DNA of 64,000 nucleotides from Fennellomyces sp. T-0311. Its lineage: Eukaryota > Mucoromycota > Mucoromycetes > Mucorales > Lichtheimiaceae. Where the stretch lies: positions 186,001-250,000 of the forward strand of contig JALLLT010000003.1 in the NCBI GenBank assembly GCA_025266875.1, given 5' to 3'. The translations under genes were made by a program, and so were the position numbers. Below the pieces are notes generated by a model, which ran no database searches, had not been told where the DNA came from, and saw only the letters and a list, made by a program, of their open reading frames with translations. The stretch's first letter is position 1; each line of letters begins with the position of its first letter. This document shows, in pieces, positions 45,867 through 59,600 of the stretch.

Positions 45867-47291
45867 ATGAGCGATTTTCCTTTGATCGAAGGCGGCGGCT
45901 CGCTTGTCGTCGCGTATCGCATTGCCGACAAGAATGTACTTATCGTAGGTGGTGGTAATGTTGCAGCACAGCGGATCAAGTCAACCAAGATTGCCGATGC
46001 ACGAGTAACCGTGATTGCGCCTACTGTCAACGAAGAAGTTCAACATCGCATCAAGAATAATGAAGTTTCATGGATCGATCGAGCATTCCAAGACGCCGAT
46101 TTGGACAATGCCGACATGGTTTTGACAGCACTGGACGATCACGAAGAATCGTTGCGTATCGGTCAGTTGTGTCGCGATCGCCGTATCCCGGTAAATGTTG
46201 CAGATGTGCCACCAATGTGCGACTTTTACTTTATGAGTCAACACCGCGATGGGCCAGTACAGATCGCCGTTTCGACGAACGGGCAAGGACCTAAGCTTGC
46301 CAACATGATCCGTACCAAAGTTAGCGAAGCACTGCCACCGAATATGGGCGAGATTGTCAAGCAGATGGGTGTACTGCGAGCCAAAGTGCGCGAGTGGGAA
46401 CCCAAGATTGAACAATCCGAAAAGCGAATGGGCTGGGTAACTCGCGTATGCGAACGCTGGGGATTACAAAACATGGCACGCCTGACGTCTATCGATAATC
46501 ACGAGGCATTCTATGCGACACTTCGCTCGTACTTTGAAAAGAACGAAATTCCGTCTCTTCAAGATGTGTTCCCCCCATCCACACCTTCAATTGCATTGAT
46601 TGGTGCTGGTCCAGGCGATCCGGAGCTTATTACAGTCAAGGCACAACGCTATCTGAAGGAAGCCGACCTAGTCGTCAGCGACCGATTGATTCCACAGCCA
46701 ATGTTGGACTTAGTGGAAGGAGAGTTGCGGATAGCACGAAAAACCACAGGCAAATCAGATCCCGCGCAAGATGAACTGCTCGAATGGTGCTTGGAAGGAC
46801 TAAAGAAGGGTCAGCGTGTGGTACGCCTCAAGATCGGCGACCCACTTGTATTTGGTCGTGGTGGCGAAGAAATTATATTTTTCCGTGAAAAGGGGTATGA
46901 ACCAGAATTGGTACCCGGTATATCAAGTGCCTTTTCTGGACCTATGGCTGCTGGTATCCCAGTAACGATGAGGGGCATTTCAGACCAAGTGATTATCACG
47001 ACTGGCCGCGGAACGAAAGGATCTATGCCTGACTTGCCCGACTACGGTTCGTCCAGAACGCTGGTCGTTCTTATGGCCGTTGGTCGCGCTGGGGATCTAC
47101 GCAAAATCCTTCAAGATGAGAAACACTATCCAGAGCACTGTCCTATAGCATGGATTGAGAATGCCAATTGCCCTGAGGAACGGTTCGTCCTTGGCACGGT
47201 CGCTAATATGGATACCCTTGTACAGGAGCAGTCGATTGTAGCGCCTGCGGTGTTGGTGGTCGGAAACAGCGTACATGCTCTTACAAAATAA
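45867..47291 (+). CDS. Siroheme synthase, CysG-like fusion (Met8-type plus SUMT)
   Basis: A single exon encodes 474 residues, close to bacterial CysG (about 457). Residues 20-170 are the NAD-binding precorrin-2 dehydrogenase/ferrochelatase part: NVLIVGGGNVAAQRI Rossmann loop and VNVADVPPMCDFYF with the conserved Asp. Residues about 225-470 are the SAM-dependent uroporphyrinogen III methyltransferase: IALIGAGPGDPELIT, VVSDRL, RLKIGDPLVFGRGGEE, VPGISSAF, and the C-terminal AWIENANCPEERFVLGT. Together they convert uroporphyrinogen III to siroheme, the cofactor of sulfite and nitrite reductases. Budding yeast splits these activities between Met1 and Met8; here they are fused. The gene is convergent with the histidine kinase gene (281 bp between stops), and a decayed inverted partial copy lies upstream. 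Confidence 0.95.
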   Translation: MSDFPLIEGGGSLVVAYRIADKNVLIVGGGNVAAQRIKSTKIADARVTVIAPTVNEEVQHRIKNNEVSWIDRAFQDADLDNADMVLTALDDHEESLRIGQLCRDRRIPVNVADVPPMCDFYFMSQHRDGPVQIAVSTNGQGPKLANMIRTKVSEALPPNMGEIVKQMGVLRAKVREWEPKIEQSEKRMGWVTRVCERWGLQNMARLTSIDNHEAFYATLRSYFEKNEIPSLQDVFPPSTPSIALIGAGPGDPELITVKAQRYLKEADLVVSDRLIPQPMLDLVEGELRIARKTTGKSDPAQDELLEWCLEGLKKGQRVVRLKIGDPLVFGRGGEEIIFFREKGYEPELVPGISSAFSGPMAAGIPVTMRGISDQVIITTGRGTKGSMPDLPDYGSSRTLVVLMAVGRAGDLRKILQDEKHYPEHCPIAWIENANCPEERFVLGTVANMDTLVQEQSIVAPAVLVVGNSVHALTK

Positions 47292-47572
47292 AAAAAGTTT
47301 GTGTGTAACTGTGGTGATTCATTTTCCATGGCGACAGATTTGCCACTGTAGCAAAGGGAGATAGTAGGCTTAACCTTTCTAGGAACGGGTTTAAACAGTG
47401 ACAGAGTTGCTATCTGCTACCTACGACGTGGCTCTGTCCTATCAGGATGAAGAATCGAGAAATATAACCGATTGCTGATACCTAATGTTTTACTATTGCG
47501 ACATTCTAACTGCTTATTGCTTAAAGTGTGCTTTTTTTTACTAATATAACTACCAGGTAATACAGAACTTTT

Positions 47573-50500
47573 TTAGTTTAGACAATAGCGCTTTAACACC
47601 TCTGCAAGTGTTTTTTGGTTCATAGGCTTGGTAAAGTACCTAAGGTGTAACAATCATATCAACACATGGTTATGAAAAGGCATTATTAATTGTGAGCTTT
47701 GTGTCATTACCCATCCATTCCGGCATTTAAGCACTTCTCACGAGCGCAATCCTGAATATCTGCAGATAACGTAACAATGGTGAAGTGATCGCCAGTCTTT
47801 TTACTCTTTTCCATTGTACGAATACGTTTTGTCGCCTCGACGCCATCACACTAATAAAATATTAGCAAACGATCATAAAGAATAAAAAAAACTTTACCTT
47901 TGGCATATGATGGTCAAAGAATGCCATATTAAAATATTGCGGTGGATGGTGTGTCCAAGCATCAAGAGCTTCAAGACCATCATTCGCACAAACAACTTTT
48001 ATGCCTAGCCGTGTCAGTTGCTTGTATAAGAGTTTTTGCGCTATAACGTTGTCTATATAGCAAGCTTTAGCTTTAAATCTTCTCTGCTTTTGTCGTTGTT
48101 ACACTACCTTCTGCTATTAATATATTCATCGTGCTCAATAGTGCAAGCTCGTCTACTGTAAATAATTTATTGGACGCAACGCCTCTTTCCGTACTATGAC
48201 GTGTTAGCATAGCTGGTCGAGGAGTTGATGGAGTCGCAGGTGCAGGTGCTGTCTGACGAAGCATTTCAACAAGTGTCCGCAGTAATGGTATTTGACGAAG
48301 TGGGACCGCCATTCGCACAATCGCACGACGACTGCTGCTATGAACAGATACTGACTTGCTCTTGTTGTTCAACATAACCCTGCAAGGCGCCATAGTATAG
48401 TTATGGTCTATCTCGATGCCATCATTCTCGATATCGACAATCAGTTGATTTTTGTCTAGCAGTTCGCCAACGGCACCTGTAGGATAGTGCATCACCACAA
48501 TACACTGAGCACGTTCTAGGAGAAGACAGAGATGATGTGCCCACTCCTCAAAATCGGGATCGTGCGTTAAAAATAGGCCAATAATAATAACGGGGTAGTC
48601 CGTTGCTTGATGTAAAAGTAGCTCTTTTACTGTGGTGACGCCATCCACTTTAACACCGGGCAGCAGTTTTTGAACCATGGTTACCGTCGAAGCATGCTTA
48701 TCCGCTACTAGAATACGAGTTTTCTTTACGGATTCCAAAAGCTCGTATATCAGTTTTCCCTTCTTGTCATCCTCTTCCGGATCACGAGTTGCTTGGATGG
48801 AAAAGTAAAAGTTGGAGCCTTGGCCCGGTGTACTCGATACTTCGATCTCTCCGGACATGAGCTCAACAAGCTGCCGGCAAATGGACAGTCCTAGTCCCGT
48901 TCCTCCGTATTTTCGTCTAACGAAATAAAATTAGTATACCGTTCCGTTTACCTATTTCACTTATATTTGCATACGTAGTACTACCATCCACCTGTGAAAA
49001 TGGAACAAAAAGCATCTTCCGTTGCTCTTCACTTATGCCAATGCCAGAGTCGATCACTTCGATCCGCAATAGAACACTGCTATTACCGAGCTGGCTCTGC
49101 TTCTCCTTATCCAGTGAGCATCGTATAGTAATTTCCCCGCTAGGCGTAAATTTGATTGCATTTCCCACAAGATTAGTGATAACCCTAGCCGATAATAATT
49201 AACCTTATAGTATATACTTTTTTAATATACGGGATTGCTTGATGTACATACTGTCTGAGACGGTTTGCATCAGTAATTATGACAGAAGGCACGTCGCTGT
49301 CAATCGTGTACGTGATATTGACCCGTTTCTGGATTGCCATTGCTATTAAAATTTCGACGACGTCTGCAATAGTATCATCGATAACAACAGGAGACAAGTC
49401 CAGAGACACTTTTCCTGCGCGCAGTTTCGAGAAATTCAAAAGGTCATCAATAAGTTGCAAAAGCATTTCGCATGACTGCTTTGCAGTTTGAACCATGTCA
49501 CGTTGTTCAGAATCAAGCCTATACGAGTTACCATTATCAGTATAAAAAAATTGAGAATAGCTTTTGCTTACTTGGTTTCTGCCAGTAAGGACACCATTCC
49601 GTAGAACCCGGAAAATGGGGTACGGATCTCATGACTCATATTGGCCAAGAATACTTCTCGAAGTCGCGTGGCCCTGTCAGCCGCTGCCTTGCTCCTACGT
49701 GCTTCTTCGAGAGCTTGCTTTTGCATTTCAATCATTCTTTATATATTTGAAGGATTAGCACCGTGTTATTGACATTATGGAAATACAGACCTCATATTTG
49801 CCATGGTAACACGCTGAACAGATTTAAACAAGAATGCATTGGTGATCGAGATACCCATCTGCTGACACAAGAGACTTAATACGGTAATATGCCGCTGTGT
49901 AAAAATGCCGACTGGTCCTTCGATAAGCAAGCAACCAACGATAGTAATCTTGTGAATAATAGGCATGCAAATGACTGACTTGTTCTTGCTACGTTCGAAC
50001 CATGGCCCAATAGTAAACCGAGTATCCTGTTCAACATCGTGGATGAGCACGCTTTCACCCGTATGGATGGTATGGTTTATGATTCTGCTGGATACAAGTT
50101 CATCATCCTCAGAAAGTGGTCGTGGTGGATCATATGTTGTAGTGCTCTCTTGTTGTTGACTTCCAAATGCGCATACACCATATTTTTCGTCCTTGATAAC
50201 GATAGCACCACAGTCGGCAGCCGAGTTTTCGAGGATAATATTCATCATTGACTTTAACAGTCCCTCAAACTTGACTTCAGATGACAGGACTTGTGAGCTC
50301 TTGAGGATAGATGCCATGTCAAGCTAGTATACATAAGTGTCAATTAATAAACTCGGGATAGTGTGAGATGAATACCAACAATATCCAATGTCATTAGCGC
50401 CTGTTCTGTTGTGATGCGAGTTATCATGTCGCCTTCATGTGTGAATGACTTTTCCAGCATGCCGTCTTCCTGTGATAAAGAAGATGCTGATGAAGAGGAC

Positions 50501-53500
50501 CATTTGGTTTCACCGCCAATCGGTATTGGATCTGTTTGAACACCTTGTTCATAAAACTCTTGTCGGCTGTCCTCGAAAGCAGATAATAAATCTGTGTATT
50601 TCGATTGAATATGCGCGACTTTTCCGTAAGATCCATGGCATTTATAGAGATCCATTGCCTGTGATTTAGTTAATATATAATCTGTATGCTTTCACCTATT
50701 ATATACCTTAGCAATATAGCCATAAGCATTGTTTTTAAGCCCAACACGAAGGTAGAACGCGCCTGTATACTCGTGCATTACGGATAGATCGAAATACCAT
50801 GAGCCTTCCCGTGCTAGATTGATTGAGTCATCATAAAGTCGGCAGGCCTTTAAAATATCCGGAGAATTACTGAACTCGACCAGTTCAGCCTCGATCAATG
50901 TCCAAAACATCATATAGTTTATACGACTGTTGATGGCCCATTCGTACAGCATCTCTTGATTTTCCTTCACTTGTCTAAGGCAAGACTCACGTACATCTGG
51001 GTCATGACGAGCCTTTTCTAGTAGTGCAAGCGAAAAGTAGTAGAGCATAACACGAGTGAATCGTTGCAATGGATGGTGATAGAGAGTTTTTACACATCGG
51101 TATCCAACTTCAATAGCTGTATCCAAGTGTCCGTATAGCGTCAAAGGAATGATCTTGAATGACTCGTACCAGTTCAACACGATTTCAAAGTTTGAACTAT
51201 ACTTTGCGCACTCGGAAAGGTAATGCTCGTCGTTAAATCCGTCGTCTCCGTCGAATACATAAGGTGTGTTGTAATATGTTTCTCCTCTGAATGCCTTTGT
51301 TGACCGAATCATACACATAAGAAAGGTGTTATGATCAATCGTTGGTGACCAGGAATGGATGTCTTCGTAAGCTGATAACGACTGTTGTAGCGAATCGGTT
51401 GTATGATATCCGTAGACGAACTTGACAATTGATATATGCATCAGGCTGAATGCTGTAAAGAGGCGATCACCTGCTGCTAGTGAATATTGCAATCCTGTCT
51501 TGAAATAGTCCAAAGTCGCGCCATCTGCGTAGTGGTGATTCCATTGACGAACGAACACTGGGTATAATGAGTACGTTCGCCCTTTATCTTGGTTATTGCT
51601 ATATTTTTCTGCAATCAAAATGCCTAAACTAGCAAGTCTCTATACCGAACACTGTCAGTTTAGTACATATGAAACGGAAATAGTATGTTAAGCCAAACTA
51701 ATTACCTCTCCAAATTTGTACTTTTTGTACACGTTTGCATATCCGCAAGCAGCGATTGTACATGCATTTCCAGTAACGCTCGTCGGACCACGAGTAAAGG
51801 AGATGTGAAGAATGCGCATCGACCAATAGTACCATTCACTTTTTCGCCCATTAAAGTAAGATATCGCGAGCCTAGGTGCAGGTAAATAGTTACGAAAACT
51901 GAGCTTATATACGTTTTTATGATGTCAACTTACAATTCGTCCATCACAGTCATAGCAGCATTCAATATAGGATCGTCGCAAGCGTCAAGTTTAAGAATTT
52001 CATCAGCGCCCATGCGAAGTACCATCTCCTCGACTTCTGCATAGTCGCGCTCTAATGCCTCATCGCTGATATCCATCCCGGCTTGTTCGTTTCCCAATTC
52101 ATCAAGACATTTTAGCATCGTCTCACGACCTTGCTCATGCATTTGGCGTCCAAAATCATATTGCGCTTTGATAAGGTATGCGGAAACTCGATCTATCGGC
52201 TTTGTGGTGTTCTTGAACAAAGTGTCCAATAGAATCTCGGTCATTTCAATGTTGCCGATAACCCAACTTAGTGCTACAGCGTTACTGTACAGGTTCAGTG
52301 TTACGCTGTAGAATTCGTCGCTCCATTGCGTATCGGGATCACCGAGTTCAATAGCTAATCTGCAGTACTCAAACGCCATTGAGCTTGCACCAGAAGATTT
52401 CCCTTTTGCTCCTGCCTCGATCATAAGCTGTCGATATGATTGCTTGTCATCCATTGTTACCAAGAGGTTCTCGCATCTTAGAAGATGATCAGCAATCAGG
52501 AATACATCAGCATTTTTTTCTATTGTTAATATCATTTCACAATGAATAATATAGACTTCCATATATACTTTATGGATTACCTTGCATGAGATACTGTGCG
52601 ATAGTTAGATGTATTTTATCACGAGTTTCAGGGTCGGCAAGCTCAGCCGCTGCTTGCGAAATTCGGTCATGACACCACTTGAACTCGTCGCCATCAACAG
52701 GCATGATATATCCTTCTTGTAATACAGCTTGGAGGCCACTGACTGGATCACAATCAGAACTCTTTGATGACAACTTCTTTGTGCTCGACATTTGCATTGA
52801 TATGGTACTGGTAGTTTCGCATTCATCATCACTATTATCCTTATCAAGGGCTGGAAGACTTTGACGGCATTTGCTGTCTACTTCGGCGCCGTCACCAATA
52901 ACAGTGTTGTCGTCTTCCTCGCTCCTGATTTGGATCATAAGCGTCTTGATCATTTTCCACGAAAAAGTGTCACCCACGAAAGATGCCCATTTTAGCAAGG
53001 ATTGTCCGGCCCTTGGCAATTCTCGTAACCTAGCAACCATGAATGACACGTCGAGTTGTGATTCATCATTGGCGCCGTATATGGTTGCTTCTTCAATCTC
53101 TCGCATGTCGTAATCCCATCGATTTTTCTCCCAGTCAAAATAGATGAGCTTCTTGCGTTCCAGAGTTTGTAATAACTGGGCCGTATAGAAAGCATTGCCT
53201 CGTGTTTTACGAAAAATTGCGTCGGCCAAAGGAATAAGCTCCTTCCTGCTGTCAACATTATGTGGACGATGGAGAGTATCACCGATAAAGTTGACCACAG
53301 ATTCCATTGAGAGTGGTTCGATCTTGATAAAATGTACACTTGCGTTCTTGTTTTCCAGCAACTTGACGAATTTGGCGGACACTTCCTGGTCACGATACGA
53401 TAAAAACACTAGTATTTTGACACGCTCCACGACTAAAGCTTCAATAAGCTCCAAAGACGGATCGTCTATATTGTAAAATAAATATATGGGCAATATTACA

Positions 53501-55828
53501 TATAAACCTCTTCTTAATCTTACCAGCTTGATGTAAATCATCCAAGAACTATTCAATTTGATATTAGACCAAGTTGCGACCTTCCTTGATAGACATACCA
53601 AACTTGTCATGCGCCAGAGAGTAATTGCTCTAAAGGCTTCAACAAATACTTTCTGAAATCGGACCTTGGCTTTCTCGATACTATTCGTTTCATCATTGTG
53701 TGTACTAGTGACAAGGATATCATCTGATCGCAAGAATGTCGAGAGCTCCGGTACAAAATCTGTCAATAAAATTATATTACTGAATTGTGTTCCCAAAGAC
53801 ATCTTGAAGTGATCGTAAAATTGGTTGATCTCCTCTTGTGATTCGGATAAGACTTGTTGCAAAATTTGCGATAAACACTGCAGCACTGTTGCATACGGAA
53901 CCTTGTTTCGGGAATCGAACTTCGCTCTCGCCATTAATCTATTCACCAGGTGATCAGTCAATATATCTTAATCATAAATGGGCTACTTACCCGTTTTTTC
54001 GGGCGGTAGATTGGACAGTATTATACAGAGTTGATTTACCTTTTAGTTATTGATACATGGTTATGAGAAATGCGTTGCTAACATAAGTAGTATCCAATTA
54101 CTCACCAGCACCACCGGGTCCGTACAGCCCTACTATAGATGTACCAGTAATACTAACAGCATCCGCCATTTTCGTACTGATGCTTGAAGTATCATCCTTG
54201 TCACTGAGGTTATTCACAAATTTCGAACTTGGAGATAAATTCATTTCGGTTGAATCATTAGTGTAGTTGTTATATGCATCAGCAGTATCATCAAAAGATA
54301 TTGCATGCACATCACTGTCATATATATTGCATTGCTTGTTTAGAGAAAGTGGTATTTCCGAGCGATTCCGTAAATGAGCTGACTCGTATAAACTTGCGGC
54401 ACGCTCAAGGATGACCTTCATTTCAAATATTACGTCCTGGCGTCCGTAAACTGTTTTCGGTAACGTGAACACCGAGGCAACATCATGCTCAGCCAAAGGG
54501 AATGGCGGTATTACCTTCATTTATAAAAAGTTAGGACTTCACTTTTGTTACTGCCCATAAATGGTAGATAAGTGTATACCTCCGTCGGCGATTCGTTTTC
54601 CATACTTAGTCGATTTAGACACTCAGTTAGATCAGCACGAATGCCACGTGCACTCGTATATCGATCATCAGGGACCTATATAGAAAATATATGAGCTGAG
54701 GAGTATACTCGGCATACTATGCTTCCTCCGAACCTTATGCAACATTTTCTCGACAATTCTCGATAGAATCTCGGGAACGTCGAATTGAAGTTCATGCACC
54801 AGTGGAACTCGTCGACTTAGAATCCCGTTTAAAATATCCAACAGGCCTCCATTAAAGGGTGCCCGTCCTGTAAGAAGGACAAAAAATACAACGCCCAGTG
54901 AATATATATCGGTTCGATGATCTGGTACGTAAGTTGTACGCCCCGTTTGCTCTGTATATCATGGATTAATCTAAGGTAATATGTTACGTTCTCTTTTTTA
55001 ATACCAGGGCTCATGTAGATCAGTAGATCCTGTAGCATATGTGTATACTCCTTACTCCCGGCGGCTTTGCGCCACCTCTTGCTTGTCAGATAGGTCTCGA
55101 GAGATTTTGTCCCAGAACCAAAGTTCCACATTTTGACAGGGCTCTCGTAATTGCCGTCCCACTGGAAGGCCGATAATCTTAACTCACCATGAACAATATT
55201 ATGACGATGTGTGAACTCCAAACAGTCTGTGCACTTGATTGCAAACCGCAAAAATGTGCATAGATCGTAAGTTGGTGCATTGCTGCAGCCATTGCCTTGG
55301 AAAGTGTCGCATAATTTACTTTGCATGTTCCGAACCCGGGATTGAAGTGAGCTTCCGCTGCTAGCGCTGCTAATAGTAGACGCACCATCGCTTCCTCCAC
55401 TGGAAGATTTTAAAACTGGATCATAGACTTCTTGTCTAAGGTAGTTCAGACCCTCATCAGCATAGATGGCAACCGTCAATCCACTAGGCATGTTGATATA
55501 CTCGAGCGGCCGTACTGATGGATTTCATATCAGGCTACTCTTGTTATACTTGAATTGAATATTCCTTACCGATATGGGATGATCCGCCTTTATAGTGATA
55601 CAATTTTTTCATGATATAAAATTCACGCTCAAAGCATGATGAATCGGTTGAAACTATTTCTCTATAAGCGACTTCACCAACACAATCAATATCAACTACC
55701 TTTGGCGACAATTGGACTCTTGCTCGCGATTCTGGTGTGATCATTTTCATTGTTTCAGCATTCGGGATCACGTTCTGATTACGAAATGATGTACCTGAAT
55801 CCCATGCAAATGTCAACACTTTCGCCAT
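47573..55828 (-). CDS. Giant hybrid histidine kinase with N-terminal pseudokinase and AAA-type ATPase (copy A)
   Basis: About twenty short introns; roughly 2,200-2,300 residues. In order: protein-kinase-like domain (55828-54690); NTPase module with Walker A split by an intron (GPGGAG|KST, near 54110/54043) and VGLYG before it (to about 52,600); TPR-like helical region (52560-50690); GAF domain (50317-49780, from [10 protein letters not shown]); HisKA with [14 protein letters not shown] (phospho-His codon 49633-49631); HATPase with [16 protein letters not shown] and GGTGLGLSI; a receiver-like domain lacking a phospho-Asp; and a true receiver ([15 protein letters not shown], Asp codon 47915-47913; KPM near the end). 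The order matches fission-yeast Mak2/Mak3 (Phk), peroxide-sensing group X kinases feeding a phosphorelay to a MAPK. The kinase-like domain lacks HRD (HGELRLSAF) and DFG (NFG), so it is probably inactive. A paralogue follows upstream. Confidence 0.9.
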
Positions 55829-56662
55829 GAGCTAAGCTTGCGGTCGTTTCTGACTTGAAACGATAACCGGGGATATGCAGTGGACCTGTCAAAACACCAG
55901 TGACACGTACAGAGTCGGTGACTGAGCTGCTGCCTTGCGAGTTGGGCATCAAATATTCCTGTAACTAATATAACAGAGTATATTTGAAGAGCAGGAGAAG
56001 AGGTTTGGCTGATATCGACCATGGCCAACGTGACAATGACATTATAGTGTATAAGGAGTAATAAAAACCTGCATAAGCTCCCTCCCGCCCCGCAATCCTC
56101 GTATGAAAAGGAAGCACACAATGGATGCTATGATTATTTTAAAAATACTATTAAAAAAATCCCTTCGTCAAGATCGGCCCCGGCAAAGGAACCGGATCCT
56201 TTACATTTGAACCTTGATATCCCTGGAGAATCATGACGTTAAATGGATGCCTTATAATTAGGTATACAACGGTTACACTACGTTGAAAGGAGGGGCTACT
56301 TCTCGCTTTTATAATACGATATGTATGTATATACTTAGCTGCATACCACCTGCTGAACAGATCGAGGCACAAAAAAACCATATGCGCTCCATCATACAAT
56401 CATCGATCGGTCATCAATATTACACTAAACTACCAAATAGAAACCAAATTACAACTCTCCTGATCAGATCTGCGTGTGCCAAACAGTGTTTGTTGTCACG
56501 ATAAGGCTCTGTTTACTAAAATATCTAACATTACTTGTGTGACCAATGCTGCTTCAGTTAATACTAGTATATACGTAGTGAAGATATCTTTAATATATTT
56601 TAGCAGCTAATCCGTACGATAAAATACATTCTTTTTTAGGCATATTAACTATAATGCTCTTA
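55829..56662. other. Spacer between the two histidine kinase genes
   Basis: 834 bp between the stop of copy B and the start of copy A. It contains no supported gene. It would include the 3' UTR of copy B and the promoter of copy A. Confidence 0.5.
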
Positions 56663-59600
56663 TTAGGTTAAGCAGTAACGCTTTAATGCTTCCGCAAGCG
56701 TTTTTTGATTCATGGGTTTCGTGTAGTACCTATGGAAAAGCAAATCCGCATTAGCACAATGTTATGCATAATATTCCAATTTTGGAACGTTACCCGTCCA
56801 TTCCAGCGTTTAAGCACTTCACACGCGCACAATCCTGAATATCAGCTGATAGAGTGACAATCGTAAAGTGGTCACGCCTTTTCTCTTTCTTTTCAATTTC
56901 ACGGATACGCTTTGTTGCTTCTACACCGTCGCACTTTGTATGACAATATTAGCTTTTTTTAATACATATTAATTACTTGATGATCGCACGTACCTTTGGC
57001 ATATGATGATCAAAAAATGCCATTTTAAAATGATCTTTTGGATGATTTGTCCATGCAGCTACAGCTTCCAGTCCATCATTTGCACATACAACTTTGAGAC
57101 CTAGTCGCGTAAGTTGCTTGTATAAGAGCTTTTGAGCAATCGGATTATCTATAAATAATAGGCATTAATTCCTTTTGCTTAATGATAAAGATGATATACA
57201 AACCTTCAGCAACAAGTATATGCATTGTACACAATAATTCCCGTTCTTCTGCCGTAAATAGCTTGTTGGATGTTACTCTCCCAGAATTATACCGCGATGG
57301 CATCGGTGGACGAGGTGTTGGTGGAGTTTCAGAAGGTGATGATGATTGATGCAGCATATCTACCAATGTCCGCAAGAGGTATACTCGACGAAGTGGGACA
57401 GCCATCCGAACGATCGCACGTCGCTTGTTGCTTTGTACTGTAACCGATTTTGTACTGAGAGCTGTACCAGAAACGGATTTGGTCGCATTAACATTTGGCT
57501 CAGTGCTCATTTCGTTGATATCAACGGTCAGTCGATTTTCACCCAGTAACTCGCCAACGGCACCAGTAGGATAATGCATCACCACGATGCATTGAGCGTT
57601 CTCCAAGAATCGATAGAGATGATGCGACCATTCCTCAAATCCAGGATCATGAGTCAAGAATAAGCCAACGATGATAATAGGATAGTCTGTTGCTTGGTGA
57701 CAGAGTAACTCGGCAACTGTGCAGACTCCATCCACTTTGATTCCCGGTAGCAATTTTTGCGCCATTATTACTGTTGATACGTGCTTATCTGCGACCAGGA
57801 TACGCGTTTGCTTTAAAGATTGCAAAAGGTTGTAAACCATTGCTTCCCTTGCCTCGTCGTCAGGCTCCGACGTACGAGTCGCTTGGATTGTAAAGTGGAA
57901 ATTTGACCCTTGGCCCGGAATACTAGATACCTCAATCGTTCCAGACATAAGCTCAACAAGCTGAAGGCAAATAGAAAGACCAAGGCCTGTTCCTCCGTAT
58001 CGTCGCCTAAACACGTTGGCTTTAGTTATCGACGCTTTTTATATGATTATACTCACGTTGTACTGCCATCCACTTGAGAAAATGGAACAAATAATACTTT
58101 GCGCTGATCATCGGTTATTCCAATACCGGTATCAATCACTTCAATCAGCAACGGAACCGTTTTGTCATCGGATTTGGGGGTTTTGACTCGTTTTCGCTCA
58201 TCCAAGGAACATCTTATAATGATTTCACCAGCATGTGTGAACTTGATAGCGTTTCCTAAAAGATTGGTAATCACTCTATTTTCATTGAATTAGAGCCATG
58301 GCTTGGACAATGAGGATCTGTTATTCCACTTACTGTCTCAGACGATTTGCGTCAGTAATAACAACGGCTGGCACATCTTTTTCAATTGTATAGGTAATAT
58401 TAATTCTTTTTTGGATCGCCATTGCTATCATAATTTCGACAACATCTGCAATAGCATCGTCCAGAACAACAGGGGATAGATCCAGCGAGACTTTTCCAGC
58501 ACGCAGCTTCGAAAAATTCAAAAGATCGTCAATCAACTGCAACAGCATTTCGCACGACCCTTTGGCAGTTTGAACCAAGTCGCGCTGTTCAGGGTCAAGG
58601 CTATAACCCAGGATTAGAAATAAATATGCTGATAGCGTTTTTGGCTCCCTACCTGGTTTCTGCCAGTAGCGATATCATGCCGTAGAAACCAGAGAATGGG
58701 GTGCGGATTTCATGACTCATATTGGCCAAAAATATCTCGCGTAATCGAGTTGCTCTATCAGCTGCTTCTTTGCTCTTTCTTGCTTCCTCCAATGCTTGCT
58801 TTTGCATTTCGATCATTCTATATAAACTACATTAATACCTGGCAAAGAGGAAAACAAACGGAAGTACTGACCTCATATTTGCCATGGTTACTCGTTGAAC
58901 GGACTTGAACAAAAACGCATTGGTAATTGAAATTCCCATTTGCTGACACAAAAGACTCAAGACAGTGATATGTCGTTGTGTAAAAATACCGACTGGTCCT
59001 TCAATAAATAGACATCCGACAGTAGTGATTTTGTGAATAATGGGCATACAAATCACAGACTTGCTCCTGGTCCGCTCAAACCATGGACCAACGGTGAATC
59101 GGGTATCTTGTTCAACATCGTGGATGAGCACGCTTTCACCCGTATGGATGGTATGGTTTATGATTCTGCTGGATACAAGCTCATCATCTTCGGAAAGTGG
59201 CCTTGGTGGATCGTATGTTGTTGTATTTTCTTGTTGCTGGCTTCCAAAAGCGCATACACCATATTTTTCGTCCTTAATAACGATAGCACCACAATCGGCA
59301 GCCGAGTTTTCGAGGATTATATTCATCATTGATTTAACTAATCCTTGGAATTTAACTTCGGATGACATGACCTGTGAGCTCTTGAGAATGGATGCCATGT
59401 CGAGCTATATCACAATCTGTCAGTTTTGTTGATGAACGGATCAATATCTGCCGCTTACAATATCTAACGTAACCAACGCTTGCTCTGTGGTAACATGCGG
59501 AATTGTGTCGCAGCTGGGTTCGTTATCATATAATGAATTCTTTCCATCTGATGTTGACGATGAAGAGCTCCAATGAGAGTCACCAATGATTGGTACTGGA

